Source: Tenrec ecaudatus (Eukaryota > Chordata > Mammalia > Afrosoricida > Tenrecidae). From it: a stretch of 64,000 bases of DNA. The position numbers and the translations under genes were made by a program. Shown here piece after piece: positions 53,097-63,998 of the stretch. Numbering within the stretch: position 1 is the stretch's first letter; each line of letters opens with the position of its first letter. Under the pieces are notes generated by a model. It was not told the DNA's origin. It ran no database searches and saw only the letters and a program-made list of their open reading frames with translations. Location: assembly GCF_050624435.1 (NCBI RefSeq), contig NC_134541.1, positions 99,692,805-99,756,804 on the forward strand, read 5' to 3'.

Positions 53097-54361
53097 TATT
53101 TATTTATTTTTGTTCTTTTTAAATCATTTTATTGGGGACTCATATAGCTCTTATCACAATCCATACATCCATCCATTGTGCCAAGCCCATTTGTACATAG
53201 GTTGCCATCATCATTTTCTTTTTTTTTTAAATCGTTGTATTGAGGGCTCGTACAAGTCTTATCACAATTCATACATCCATCCATTGTGTCAAGCACATTT
53301 GTACATGTGCTGCCATCATCATTCTCAAAACTTTTGCTTTCTACTTGAGCCCTTGGTATCAGCTCCTCATTTTTAGCCCTCCCTCTCCACTCCCTCCCTT
53401 ATGAGCCCTTGATGATTTATAAATTAGTATTATTTTGTCATGTCTTATACTGTCCAACGTCGCCCCAGTACCCTTATGTATTATTTGTCATGTCTTACAC
53501 TGTCCAACGTCTCCCTTTTCTGTTGTCCGTCCCCCAGGGAGGGGGTTATATGTAGATCCTTGTAATCAGTTCTCCCTTTCTACCCCACCTTCCCTCCACC
53601 GTCCCGGTATCACAACTCTCAGCACTGGTCCTGAAGGGATCATCTGTCTTGGATTTCCTGGGTTTCCAGTTGCTATCTGTGCCAGTGTACATCCTCTGGT
53701 CTAGCCAGATTTGTAAGGTAGAATTGGGATCATGATAGTGGGTGAGGAGGAAGCATTTAGGAACTAGAGGAACGTTGTATGTTTCATCGTTGCTACACTG
53801 CACCCTGACTGGCTCGTCTCCTCCCCGATACCCTTATGTAAGGGGATGTCCAGTGGCCTACAGATAGATCTTGGGTCTCAACGATGCACTCCCCCTCATT
53901 CACAATGATAGGATTTTTTGTTCTTTGATCCCTGATACCTGATCCCTTCGACACCTCGTGATCACACAGGCTGGTGTGCTTCATCCATGTGGGCTTTGTT
54001 GCTACCGAGCTAGGTGACCACTTGTTTACCTTCAAGCCTTTAAGACCCCAGATGCTATATCTTTTGATAGCGGGGTACCATCAGCTTTCTTCACCACATT
54101 TGCTTATGCACCTGCTTTGTCTTCAGTGATCTTGTTGGGAAGGTCAACATCATGGAATTCCAGTTTAATAGAACAAAGTGTTCTTGCATTGAGGGAGTGC
54201 CCAAAGTCCATCTGCTACCTTAATACTAAACCTATACATATATGCATATAGATCTATTTCCCCATCCTTATTTATAAGTATAGTTACATATGTACATGCT
54301 TTTATTTAGACCTCTATAAATACCCTTTGCCACCTAGTTCTTTCCTCTACTTCCTTTTAGC
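53097..54361 (-). mobile_element. Young L1 3' UTR with a doubled 3' terminus
   Basis: Flanked by AAGTATCGTGCTT (53084-53096) and AAGTACTGTGCTT (54362-54374), a 13-bp duplication with two transitions. The reversed 3' terminus occurs twice, at 53107-53218 and again from 53222 (both with ATTG(G/A)GG(A/G)CTC and CATACATCCATCCATTGTG), then the UTR runs on once. Confidence 0.88.
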
Positions 54362-54364
54362 AAG

Positions 54365-54961
54365 TACTGTGCTTAAAAAAAAAATCCCAATACGGCAATG
54401 AAGATGATGCACACAAATGCTTTTTATTTTCATTTTGACTTGGGTTTCGTTCTACAGAGCAGATCATCAGTTTTCCCTCTGCAGTCCGTATACATTTTGT
54501 TTCATTGCATCCATTGCAATTCCTACAATGGAACATCACCCATTCCCACCTTTTGTTTCCTGTTTCCAGTCCTTCCTCCCTAACCTTGCGGACGTCTTTG
54601 GATCTCAAATGGCTGATTATTCTAAGGCGTGTGCACCTCACCAGTGCTACTGTTTCCCTGTAAACCTGCCTGTTGTTGGGCTCAAAATGGAATCGGGGTG
54701 AATTCAGTTCCAGACCTGAAGAGTGACCAAGGGTCTAATTTTAGGGGTTCCACTAGTCTCATCTGACCAGTAAGCCTGGTCTCCTACATGATTTGGGATT
54801 CTGTTCTACATTTTTCTCCCCCTCTGTCCAGGACCTTCCAATGTGATTCTTTTCAGCGCTGTTGGTAGTGTGGCACATCTAAAGCTAGCTCGAGGAGCCT
54901 GCAGACTAGTGTTGGTGTGGTCCTTTAGTCCATCGGACTAACTGTTTCTGGGCGTCTTTGA
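54365..54961 (-). mobile_element. Older afrotherian L1 3' UTR fragment
   Basis: TCTACATTTTTCTCCCCCTC, GTGTGGTCCTTTAGTCCAT and CGGACTAACTGTTTCTGG recall the 3' UTR of afrotherian L1 as known from elephant. Non-coding. Confidence 0.65.
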
Positions 54962-55285
54962 TGTTTCTGGACATTTGATATAAAGGAACCGGACAGCATG
55001 TGGCCTTTGGGGTCTGGCTTCTTTCTCTTAGCGAGTTTTTGAGCTTCCTCTCCGTTGCAGCATGCACCAGGACCCCTCCTTGTCGTTGCTGAATAATATT
55101 CTGTTGCACAGATACCCCACATTTTTACCATTCACCCACTGACCAGACGTTGAGGTTGTTCCTGCTATTGGGCTATTATGTATAATGCTATTAGGAATAC
55201 CCATGTACACGACTTTGTATGGACATATGTTTTCATTTCTTTTGGAAGAAGTGGAATTGCTGGTCCATATGATGATTCCATGGGT

Positions 55286-56098
55286 TTTTTTTTAAACATT
55301 TTGTTTTGTTTATGGTTAAAGTGTACATAACAAACGAGTCTTCCCAGTTAGTAGTTCATACACGGATTGTTCCAGGGCCTGGGTTGCCATCCCTGCAAAG
55401 TGTCACCACTCTCTCTTTTCCGCCCCGGGTTCCTTTTTTCCATTCACCTGGTTTCCGTGCTCCTCCCTTCTCCTGTTTGGTTCTGGGCAGTGTGGTCTTT
55501 TGATCTTGTACAGATGCTTACTCTTCCTGGGGGTCCCTGTGTTTGTTTGTTTTTATAGACCCATCTGTTGCATGGCTGAAAGTTGACATTAGGGAGCATC
55601 TTCAGGTTGAAGTAAGAGGGTTGTCTTAGAATGGTAGTCTCACGGTTGCTTTAGTCCTTTTCAGACCACTAAGTCTGGCCTTTTTTGAATTTCATTTGAT
55701 AAGTTTACCCATTCTAATCTGAATCTTCTGTTGTGGTCCTAGTGGTTAGTAGTGGTAGTGGGGTACTACTAATTCTTCTGGTCTCAGGCTGTGGTTCCTC
55801 TGAGCCGCTAGTCCTGTGGATTAATGGCTTCCGTGAGCCTCCAGTTGTCTTCATTTTCCTTTGCTCTGGGCAGGAAGAAGCCAAGAGTCGCTTCTTACAC
55901 AGCTGCTCATAAGCTTTTATGGCCCCAGATTCTGCTTACCAGCCTTCTGTGTGCTCTGAGGAATATACAACCACGCACATATATCACATGTATGTGTGCA
56001 GTGTACTTATGCACAACCTCCCTCACCTATTTAGCATACGTGTGTACCTATGTATCTTCTGCTCACAAATTATTTTTTATTACTGTTGTTGCATATGT
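55286..56098 (-). mobile_element. Afrotherian L1 3' UTR nested in L1M
   Basis: Starts at a T run (reversed poly(A)); TTAAAGTGTACATAACAAAC, TAGTTCATACACGGATTG, GACCACTAAGTCTGGCC and CTCATAAGCTTTTATGGCCC match the elephant-type L1 3' UTR order. Confidence 0.8.
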
Positions 56099-56417
56099 TT
56101 AATGTTTTGAGGAGCCACCAAATTGCTTGCCAAAACAGCTGCACCGGTTTACAGTGTCACCACCATTGTAGGTTCCAATTTCTCAACATCCTCTCCAGGA
56201 CTTCCCTGTGCGTCTTTATTGCAGCCTTCCCAGTGAGCGTGCAGTGGGATGCCATTGCGGTTTGATTTGCATTCCCTATTGGATAATGATGTTGAGCATC
56301 TCTTCGTGTGTGTATTGGGCACTTGTCTGTCTGGTTTGCAGAACTGCCTGTGAAATATTTGGCCCGTTTTTCAGTTCTGCTCTTGGCCTTTTTATTATTC
56401 AGTGTAATAATGTTTCA

Positions 56418-56727
56418 TATAGTCGCCCCTTGGTATCTGTGGGAGATTGATTCCAGGACCCCCAAGGATATCAAAATTCCTAGATGTCAAGTCCCTTATA
56501 TAAAACCACATAGTCTTTGCATATTACCGTCACATCTCTTCCTGTGCACTTGCACTTGTCTCTAGATTATGTGTAAATCTAACACAAGTTAGCGCTCCCC
56601 CCTTGTCATGGAGGCATGGCTTTGACCACTTAGTTGCCCTCCTCCCCTGAGTGTTTCCATTTGCAGTTGGCTGAATCTGTGGATGTGGAACCAGAAGATT
56701 CCAAGGACCAACTGTGTATTCTGAATA
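56418..56727 (+). mobile_element. Tigger/MER2-group (TcMar) DNA transposon
   Basis: GTCGCCCCTTGGTATCTGTG at left and, inverted at right, ACAGTTGGTCCTTGGAATC form terminal inverted repeats. GATTCCAGGACCCCCAAGG and AAGTCCCTTATATAAAACC are typical internal motifs. TA flanks both ends. Non-autonomous and ancient. Confidence 0.85.
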
Positions 56728-56839
56728 TAAATCCTTATCAAATATATGATTTGCAGCTGTTTTCTCTCATTCTATCGTTTGTCTTTTCTCTTATTGATTG
56801 TAGCAGTAAAGCGTTTCATTTTGATGAAGTCTAATTTAG

Positions 56840-56863
56840 CTTTATTATTATTATTATTATTAA
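56840..56863. repeat. (TTA)n microsatellite
   Basis: TTATTATTATTATTATTA at about 56843-56860. Confidence 0.9.
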
Positions 56864-57569
56864 TGTTTTAAAAACTGTATGGTACCCCACTGCCAGAAGA
56901 CACTCTGCTTTTTCTTCCGCCTCTCCCACCCTGCTACTCAGCCATTTCTCTCAGTCTCTCACGGCCTCTGATGTTACAACTCTCTGTCTCCTCCCTCCAG
57001 GAGGTATGGTGTGCAGGGGTTTGGGAGTCCAAAGGACACTTTATTCTTGACTTGTCTTTCTTTATGGTGGTCACATCTCCCCTTGCTGTTTCTGAGACGA
57101 TTCATTGTAAACGTGGGGTGGCAAACACTGCATGCGTCTTACTGGATGGCCGCATCCCGCTGCCTGGTGGGGGTTACTAAGCAGCATGGAATCTCGTCCA
57201 GTGCAGCCAGCTGAGAAGTACTGGGAAAGCGCTCTGAGGGGATTTTCTTCCACATGTAGACATTTATATCCTTCACATCTTCTACACTGATACCCAATAT
57301 CTAATTCCACACTATTTTATTTTATTTTTCCCAGTGTGCCTTTATTCGGTCGCCTCTGAGTGGTCACACCATTTTATCACCAACACTCTTTTACGTTCAT
57401 ATATCTCTGCTTCACGTCTTTAGCAAAATGAAGAGGCTCAGAAATAAGTCCTAGCAAAGACAGAATTGGGGGCAATTCATAATGGGAAAGATGGACACGG
57501 AGTACAGGATGATGGTCAGTGATCACACCCTGGGCCTTCAGTGCCTGTCATAGCGGGCCTGGAGAAAAC
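56864..57569. other. Unassigned sequence
   Basis: No gene or repeat recognised. Confidence 0.4.
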
Positions 57570-57740
57570 CCCAGCCCTCTGCCATGGAGTGATTCTGAGT
57601 TGACCCACTAGTGACCCTATATAGGTTTCCGAGGTGGTAAATGTCGGTGGGGCAGACATCTTCATCTTCCTTGGTTTGAGTTGCGAACCTCATGGCTAGC
57701 AGTCCAGTGCTTACCTGGCAGTACCACCAGGCATGTCGGT
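57570..57740 (-). mobile_element. AfroSINE, reverse
   Basis: CTCTGCCATGGAGTGATTCT, AGTGACCCTATATAGG, CAGTACCACCAGGC. Confidence 0.85.
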
Positions 57741-57954
57741 GGAAAGTCCCTGTGTTCAAGTCCAGGGAAGGTTAACTGAGTATCTTCTGCACTTAGTGGC
57801 TTGCTGTCTGGGCTGTGACATCTTTAATTTGGACAAAGAGGCAGCAGCATCTTGGAGCCAGGGCAACTAGAGGCCCAGGAGGCTCACAGCCTGTGCCACC
57901 TGCTCTCAGTCTGCTCTACCAGGTGGCCAGCCATGCAGGAAGTACCTGGTAACT

Positions 57955-58146
57955 TGGCGGTTCTCCACCTGGGGGTCGTGACCCCTTTGGGTGTCGAACA
58001 ACCTTTTCACAGGGGTCACCTGATTCATAACAATAGCAAAACTACAGTTATGAAGTAGTGACGAAGATAATTTATGGTTGGGGGGGGGGGTGGTCATGAG
58101 GACCTGTATTAAAGGGCCGCAGCATTAGGAGGCTTGAGAACCACTG
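57955..58146 (-). mobile_element. SPIN-like hAT MITE, with a G run
   Basis: GGCGGTTCTCCACCTGGGGG to GGCTTGAGAACCACTG, both arms present. The G tract of the internal arm has expanded to about 13 (58079-58091). Confidence 0.92.
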
Positions 58147-58909
58147 TGTTAAAGGAAAAGATGTCCTGCTTCTCCATGTAGCTTCGTCAAACCCCATGAA
58201 ACCCAACCCACCTCCTCTGTGAAATGAAGACAGTGTCAGGTGCAGCTGTGATAACAAGGGTTGGCTTCACTTGTATTGGGTGGGGGTGCTACAACCCAAA
58301 AGAGCACTTGTGACAGCAGGTCCCCAGACAGTAAGTGGAGGGTCAGGGCCGGAACTCAGCCCTTGGGTCTCCCCACAGGCCACCCTGGCAAGCAGCGCTC
58401 TCATCTTCACTCCTCTGGCTCCTCCAGGCTCTCCCCACCCACTGCCCAGGCGGAAGCCGTAGAGCCCTGGACCCCCCCACCCCCCCATGGCGGTGGCTCA
58501 GGGCCGGCTCTCCACATGCAGCCCAGCCTGCACAGGGCTGCTCGCCGCAGCGCCAGAGCGCGCTCCTCTCTAGGTCCCCTGGCCTGACGCCAGCCACTAC
58601 CAACCCCACCCACCTCCTCCCCTGCCCTCCGCACTGGATTTGGGGAAACTCTGAAAGAAAACTGGGTCTTCTCTCTTTCCTGTTTTGATTTTAAACATTT
58701 GAACTCCTCCCCTCACCGCAGCCTCTGCAAAGTCTGTCCTTGCACGCCCCCACACCCCTACACCGCCCTGGCTCTGCTAGCCCTCTGGCTGGGTGCATAC
58801 ATCAGGTGCGTCCCTGCCTCAGTGCCTTTGCTCCTCCCCTCCTCACCATTCCTCAGGACTTGCTGTCAAAGGGGCCTCTGCCAGTTTGCGCACTCCAAGT
58901 GACCTCCCT
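58147..58909. other. GC-rich unassigned region
   Basis: 58430-58620 is C-rich with some CpG but no clear promoter or splice-supported exon. Overlapping open frames on both strands reflect composition. Confidence 0.4.
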
Positions 58910-59215
58910 TGTCTTGGTGGCGCAGCGCTTTGGGCTGCTGAGGCAATCTTGGTCCATAGAGATGACGACCTGGACGACCCTGGGGCGGGCGGTTCTGCTC
59001 TGTCCTGTGGGTTCCCTGTGAGGCAGAGTGGACGGTGAAGTGTTACAGGGCGGACCACAAGGTTGGTGGTTCCCACCCCCAGCGCCTCTGGGCACTTGGA
59101 GAGGAAGCTGTGGCAGTCCATTCTGGCAAAGGCCTTGGGAGCCTGCTGGGCAGTTATGCCCCATCCTGGAGGGTGGCTGTGAGTCACAATGAACTGGTCG
59201 TCAGTGGTGTCTTTC
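58910..59215 (+). mobile_element. Two AfroSINEs, forward, adjacent or nested
   Basis: 58910-59030 has TCTTGGTGGCGCAGCGCTTT and GGTTCTGCTCTGTCCTGTGG. 59031-59215 has GGACCACAAGGTTGGTGG, GCACTTGGAGAGGAAGCTG and GGGTGGCTGTGAGTCACAAT. Confidence 0.82.
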
Positions 59216-59428
59216 TTTGACCCTCCCCACTTCGGCACTCCTTCCCTTTGTTGCACATGTTTCAACTTGAACTGTGTGTCTGTGGCAGGCAGGGTGCCAG
59301 CATCTGGACATTGAATGGCCAAGTGCTACCAGAATAAGGGAATGAGTACGAATCAGCCTTCCACCCTGTGAGTCAGTCATACCTCCATATCGCCTGACTG
59401 ACGCACAGTGCTCACAGCCCAGGTTATT

Positions 59429-59478
59429 TATTTATTTTAGTTTTTAGTTAGTTCAAGGATCGTTTGTTGGCCTGTAGG
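59429..59478 (-). mobile_element. 50-bp insertion from the middle of the L1 3' UTR
   Basis: AGTTAGTTCAAGGATCGTTT matches L1 3' UTR internal sequence (compare 19325-19345 and 44640-44660), with a T-rich left edge as a reversed A tail. Flanked by a perfect 13-bp duplication AGCCCAGGTTATT (59416-59428 and 59479-59491). Confidence 0.9.
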
Positions 59479-59491
59479 AGCCCAGGTTATT

Positions 59492-60569
59492 TTGTCTAAC
59501 AAACAAACAAAAGCTTTTGAATAAATCAAACACCTCTTCGAAGGAGGTCCCGCTGATAAAGGCGGGCATCTTCTCAAGGAGCCATCTCCTCTTTGTGCCC
59601 CACTTCTCTCTGCCCAGCTTTCTGTCTGCCCGCACCTTCTCCCCATTCTCCCCAGAAAGCAGCCCAGGCAAGCAGCCACCCGAGGATGGTGGGCAGGAAC
59701 CACAGTAGGCTGCCACCCAAACAGGCAGCCCCAGACTGAGGCCTGCTTTGGGACAGGAAGAGCGTGCTAGAAATAGCTTTCCTGCTTTACCTGTCCTCGA
59801 GCTGCGTCAGTTGAAACCAGTGATGCTAGAAACTATTTGGCCAGGTGGGCCTGGCCCATCTGCCTCCTGACTTCTCTGAAGAGCTGCAGCTATGCCTTTT
59901 GGCAGATTCTCCATCCCTAAATGGCACGTGTGGCTGCCAGGCCCTGCCTCAAGTTCGTGTGCCTCACATTCTGCCTTTTGGAGGAACAAGAAAAAGACGT
60001 TGGGTAAATTCACCTCGGTGCTTCAGACAGTTGTGGAGCCCGGGGAGGTGGCTTTATAGTTCGTGATTTGGTGAGGAAGAGGATCCAGGGGATTTTTCAC
60101 ATCACCCATGCAGAGTGCACCATTCAGTGGCCTTTGTGCAGCCAGCCCCACCATCCATTTTAGAATGGTGCCGTCACCCCAGAGAGCAGCTCTGCACCCT
60201 GAGCTGTCAGGTCCCCGAGGCAAGCCCTCATGAAGGACACAGTCTGAAGTTGGACCGTTTGGACCGTAAAGCACAAAGAGGGCCACGGCAGTCATATTGT
60301 TTTGCTACACTTTCATCTCGTCCTGCCCCTCCCCACTAACTAAGGTGATCCTCAGAGAGGACTCGGGCTATTGCTGAAGATGTTTTGATTGTGATTCTCT
60401 GCAGATCATCACAGTGAGAACCACAACCACAGAAAGCCTCCAGGCAGCTGCAAAGTGTCCCATCCTGGCTGTTTGTATAATCAAAGCAAGATCCACAATA
60501 TGTGGAGTAAGAGACGTCAAGAAGAGAGCAGTTCAGTGTGCTTGTATGTTGCTGTTGGCTTGTGCCTCA
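59492..60569. other. Unassigned sequence
   Basis: Unique-looking, moderately GC-rich. No supported gene. Confidence 0.4.
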
Positions 60570-60735
60570 TGCTGCTGTCAGGGTCAGCAGTTGGAAAGCA
60601 CCAGCTACTCCACTGGAGAAAGATGGAGCTCTCTGCTCCTGAAGAGTTTTCATCTCAGCAGCCCACGGAGCAGCCTGCCCTGTCCCACCGGGCTGCTGTG
60701 AGTTGGAACTGATTGGGTGGCAGTGAGTTTGATGA
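60570..60735 (+). mobile_element. AfroSINE, forward, head truncated
   Basis: CAGGGTCAGCAGTTGGAAAG, CTCCACTGGAGAAAGATGG, TGGGTGGCAGTGAGTTTG. Confidence 0.88.
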
Positions 60736-61200
60736 TTGTTAGGGGATGTCCAGTGAGTTCTGACTCGTGGCCACAGAAGGAAACACTGCGCTGTCCACAC
60801 AGTTACTATTTTTTAGCTCATTAGTGCGGCCACTGTGTCAGTCCATCTTCTCCAGGGCCCTCTTCTTCCCTGACCTTGTACTTTGCCCAGTGTGTGGGCC
60901 TTCTGCAGGAACTGGTCCCTCCTGATGGCCTGCTGCAGCTCGGAAATGAAAGCGCACACTTTGGAGTATTTTGACTGTACTGCTTCCAACACAGATTTGT
61001 TCCTTCTGTTAGCCCATGGTCTAGTTTACACGCTTCACTAACACCGTGATTCAAAGGCGCCGACTCTTCCTTACTCCTTGTCCAGTTTTTGCACATGTAT
61101 GTGGAGCAGTTGAACATACCATAGCTTGGATCAGGTGCACCTGAGTCTTCAAAATGACGCCTTGCCATTTTCACTCTTTAAAGTTATCTTTTGCAGTAGA
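60736..61200 (-). mobile_element. RTE LINE 3' region
   Basis: GTTAGGGGATGTCCAGTGAG, GGAACTGGTCCCTCCTGATG, CAGATTTGTTCCTTCTGTTA, GTCTTCAAAATGACGCCTTG. Confidence 0.88.
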
Positions 61201-61429
61201 TTTTATACATCTCTAACTCTTGTCTGAATCCACTGTGTGTTAATGGGAGAAAGAGTGGGCAGGATTGTTAATAGCCCCTGCTCTTTGCGATGCCTCCATC
61301 TCTTAGAGGGGCTAAGCCAAGGCAGGAAGGTCAGAGACAACCCTGGCGTTGCACTGCGGAAGTGCTGCAACAAGCTGCATTGGCCAGGAATGGACCCCGA
61401 GCTTGTGTGGATGGTGAGAATTGCAGTGA

Positions 61430-61690
61430 GCTACCACTGCTTTTGGAATAGTCCTGGTCATCGGAGCCAGTACCTGACCACTTACTCTTTGCCAGGCCCA
61501 AAAGCTTTACACAGCTTCATGCATTTATTCTGCACAGCAGCCTCTTGAGGTGGGTACTGCTCTTCTCCAGTTACAGATAAGGGAATGGAGGTCTAGAGGG
61601 TTCACGGAAACTATCACTTCACACCATAGGTAAAGACTAGAACTGGGACACGAACATGTGTACCCAAACTCTGAACTCTGGCCTACCCTC
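61430..61690 (+). mobile_element. MIR SINE, near full length
   Basis: ACCACTTACTCTTTGCCAGG, CAGCCTCTTGAGGTGGGTAC, TTACAGATAAGGGAATGGAG and AAGACTAGAACTGGGACACG follow MIR from 5' arm to 3' end. Confidence 0.88.
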
Positions 61691-61944
61691 GGACCAGACA
61701 CACATAAAGGCTTCAGAGGCTGGAGGCTTCTGGCCGCTCACCAAGCTCTAGCCTTGCAGCCGCACTGGGCCCTGCACTGAGAAACATAGCCCCAGCAGTG
61801 ATCGGAGCTGGTGTGGTGGCCTCCCTGCAGCGGAGGAGAGAGCAGAGTGCCTCTGGATAGGAAGCTTACGAACAAAGGAGTTCCCTCCAGGTCTTCTGTT
61901 TGTTTTGTTGTGCCTGCTTCTGCCACCAAGAACTTGTAAGACGA

Positions 61945-62056
61945 AAAGACAGCTTCCAGCTGAACCGTAGAAGGCGAGTCACAGGAGCGGCAGAGCCTTG
62001 GAAACCCTACAATGGAGTGCTGTGTCAGAATCAACTCACTGTCAGTGGTTTGAGCC
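61945..62056 (+). mobile_element. AfroSINE 3' half
   Basis: TTGGAAACCCTACAATGGAG, AGAATCAACTCACTGTCAG. Confidence 0.78.
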
Positions 62057-62149
62057 GAGCAGGATGTCAGAATGAACCGGTTCCCTTATTTGCATTGTTA
62101 CAGGCCCATCAAGTCACCAGCACCTGCTTGCATAGTTTTAACCAGTCGT

Positions 62150-62250
62150 CGAAGGAGCCCTGGCACTGTAGTGGTTACACGTTGGGCCATGACGGCCATC
62201 ACTGGCCTGTTGGCCACAATGAGTACATTTGGGCCTCTACTGGAGAGTCC
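62150..62250 (+). mobile_element. AfroSINE 5' part
   Basis: GAAGGAGCCCTGGCACTGTA, GTTACACGTTGGGCCATGAC. Confidence 0.75.
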
Positions 62251-63552
62251 TCACTTTCAGGGTGAGTGTAAGCTCTTTCCCAAACAGTCTGTAGACTATT
62301 TCCCAAATGCCTGCCACATGCCAGGGCCTGCATGGGTCATCCTGGGCGGTCCTGGAGGTGGGGCACAAGCTGGAGCCCTTCTTCACGGAAATCAGAGGCT
62401 TGATGGCTGGTGGCAGATTTGAATGATCAGGATAAGGGTCTTAGAGTCACAATGACAATGGTCACCTGAGGCGGGCTGGACGGGGAACAGTAGAGGCCAG
62501 AGAGGACACCTGGGCTGTCTTAGTAGGCCCCTTAAGGGGAAGGGGAGACCTGAACCAGGAGAGCTGGAGGAGAGGGAGGAGGTATTACTGCCGGAGACAC
62601 GTAGGCATGGCGTGTACTCGGGCAGCTAAGTTAGTGTAGACCCAGTGATACAAGAGCCTGAGACCCACAGAGAAAGGGATTGGATGATGGTGATGAAATG
62701 AGGGCCATCAGGAGGAAGAGCCAGTCTTCAAGGCACAATGATGAATCTGGTTGTGGAAGTGATGGATTTAAGGGGTTGATGGAACAAGCCATGAGCTTGA
62801 AGCAATCCAGATAAACATTGCTAATTTTGCTCAGGTGTTTTTTTTTTTCTGGTATGGTGTTAGTTTTGTTTTTAATACTGTGACTTTCTGGTAGGTTATA
62901 ATTTTGACTCAGGTGAGGTAATTGGAGCCAAACTCTAGATTTCTTAGCTATTGCGATATGATGCTTGAAGAGAGCAGCCTTGTTAACCACCCTGCTTGAG
63001 CAGGACCCTTCCTTTTCCTAACTGGGTTCTCAAAGACAAACCAGATCCAGGAACTAGGTCTTTATAGAAGGGAAATGAAGAAAGCTGCTTATCATGGTAT
63101 CCAGCTCTGAGCACTTTGAGCCTGCTATAAGAAATAGGCTTAGCATGTCTGGAGAGCAGGAATGATTGCAGTGTTGGGTATTTGTCCCCCATGTGGCTGA
63201 TTCCCCAAACCTGTTCCCAGGTGGATGATACATTGGCTCTTAAGGGTGCATTTATTATGGTTTGTTATTGATTAGCTGGTAGGAGCAAAAGGATCAATGA
63301 CGTCTGTAATTCTTACTGTATATTAAAAAGTCAGTTTTGATTAACAGTTGAAAAACATGCCCAAAAGACATAATAAAAACGAGTGAGGAAAACTATATTA
63401 GAAGCGGAAAATCCAAGAAAACACTTTGTTCATGATGTTAAATGTTCAAACTGCCACAAGCAATGATAATTGCTTTCAGGCCTGCTAAACTCAGAACCAC
63501 TGCGGGCAAGTCGGGGCCCACTGACAGTGGCCCTCCAGAGCAGGGCTTCTCC
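62251..63552. other. Mostly unassigned, possibly intronic
   Basis: 62290-62700 may hold an ancient LINE2-type repeat; 63180-63430 is AT-rich and repeat-poor. No gene evidence. Confidence 0.4.
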
Positions 63553-63894
63553 AGCCACCCTTTGGCAGGTGTTGCCTGATTCATAACAGTAGCAAGGTTG
63601 CAGTTATGCAGTAGCAACAAAAATAATTTTGTGGTTGGAGGGGGAGGGGTCACCACAACATGAGGAACTGTAGTTTTTTAATCGTTTTATTAGGGGCTCA
63701 TACAACTCTTATTCCAATCCATACATACATCAATTATGTAAAGCACATTTGTACATTCATTGCCCTCATCATTCTCAAAACATTTGTTCTCCACTTAAGC
63801 TCCTGGCATCAGCTCCTCATTTTCCCCTCCCTGCCCGCTCCCCCTGAGGAGCTGTCTTAAAGGGTCGTGTCCTTAGGAAAGTTGAGAACCACTG
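63553..63894 (-). mobile_element. SPIN-like hAT MITE split by an L1 fragment
   Basis: GTTGCCTGATTCATAACAG, GGTCACCACAACATGAGG, then after the insert TTAAAGGGTCGTGTCC and AGTTGAGAACCACTG. Confidence 0.9.
63672..63844 (-). mobile_element. 173-bp L1 3' end nested in hAT
   Basis: TTTTATTAGGGGCTCATACA is the reversed L1 terminus. Flanked by TGAGGAACTGT (63661-63671) and TGAGGAGCTGT (63845-63855), an 11-bp duplication with one mismatch. Confidence 0.94.
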
Positions 63895-63998
63895 CTCTAT
63901 AGGGTTTCTGAGGCCGCAAGTCTTGCAGGAGCAGAGAACCATCTCCCATGGAGCAGCTGGTGGGTTTGAACTGCCAGCCTTGTGACTGGCACACACAC
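63895..63998 (-). mobile_element. AfroSINE, reverse, cut by window end
   Basis: AGGGTTTCTGAGGCCGCAAG, CCATGGAGCAGCTGGTGGGT, GCCTTGTGACTGGC. Confidence 0.82.

Larger units (their letters stand above)
54962..56850 (-). mobile_element. Ancient L1M copy split by an L1 fragment and a Tigger element
   Basis: Segments 54962-55285 (GCTGAATAATATTCTGTTGC, ATTATGTATAATGCTATTAG), 56099-56417 (CAAATTGCTTGCCAAAACAG, AATGATGTTGAGCATCTCTT) and 56728-56850 (ATCAAATATATGATTTGCAG, TTTTGATGAAGTCTAATTTA) are consecutive parts of a reversed L1M 3' region. Interrupted at 55286-56098 and 56418-56727. Confidence 0.88.

Noticed and set aside
58487-58573. Possible start ATGGCGGTGG in a GC-rich stretch
   Set aside because: Opens only 28 codons before a stop, no clear CpG island or donor; likely chance.
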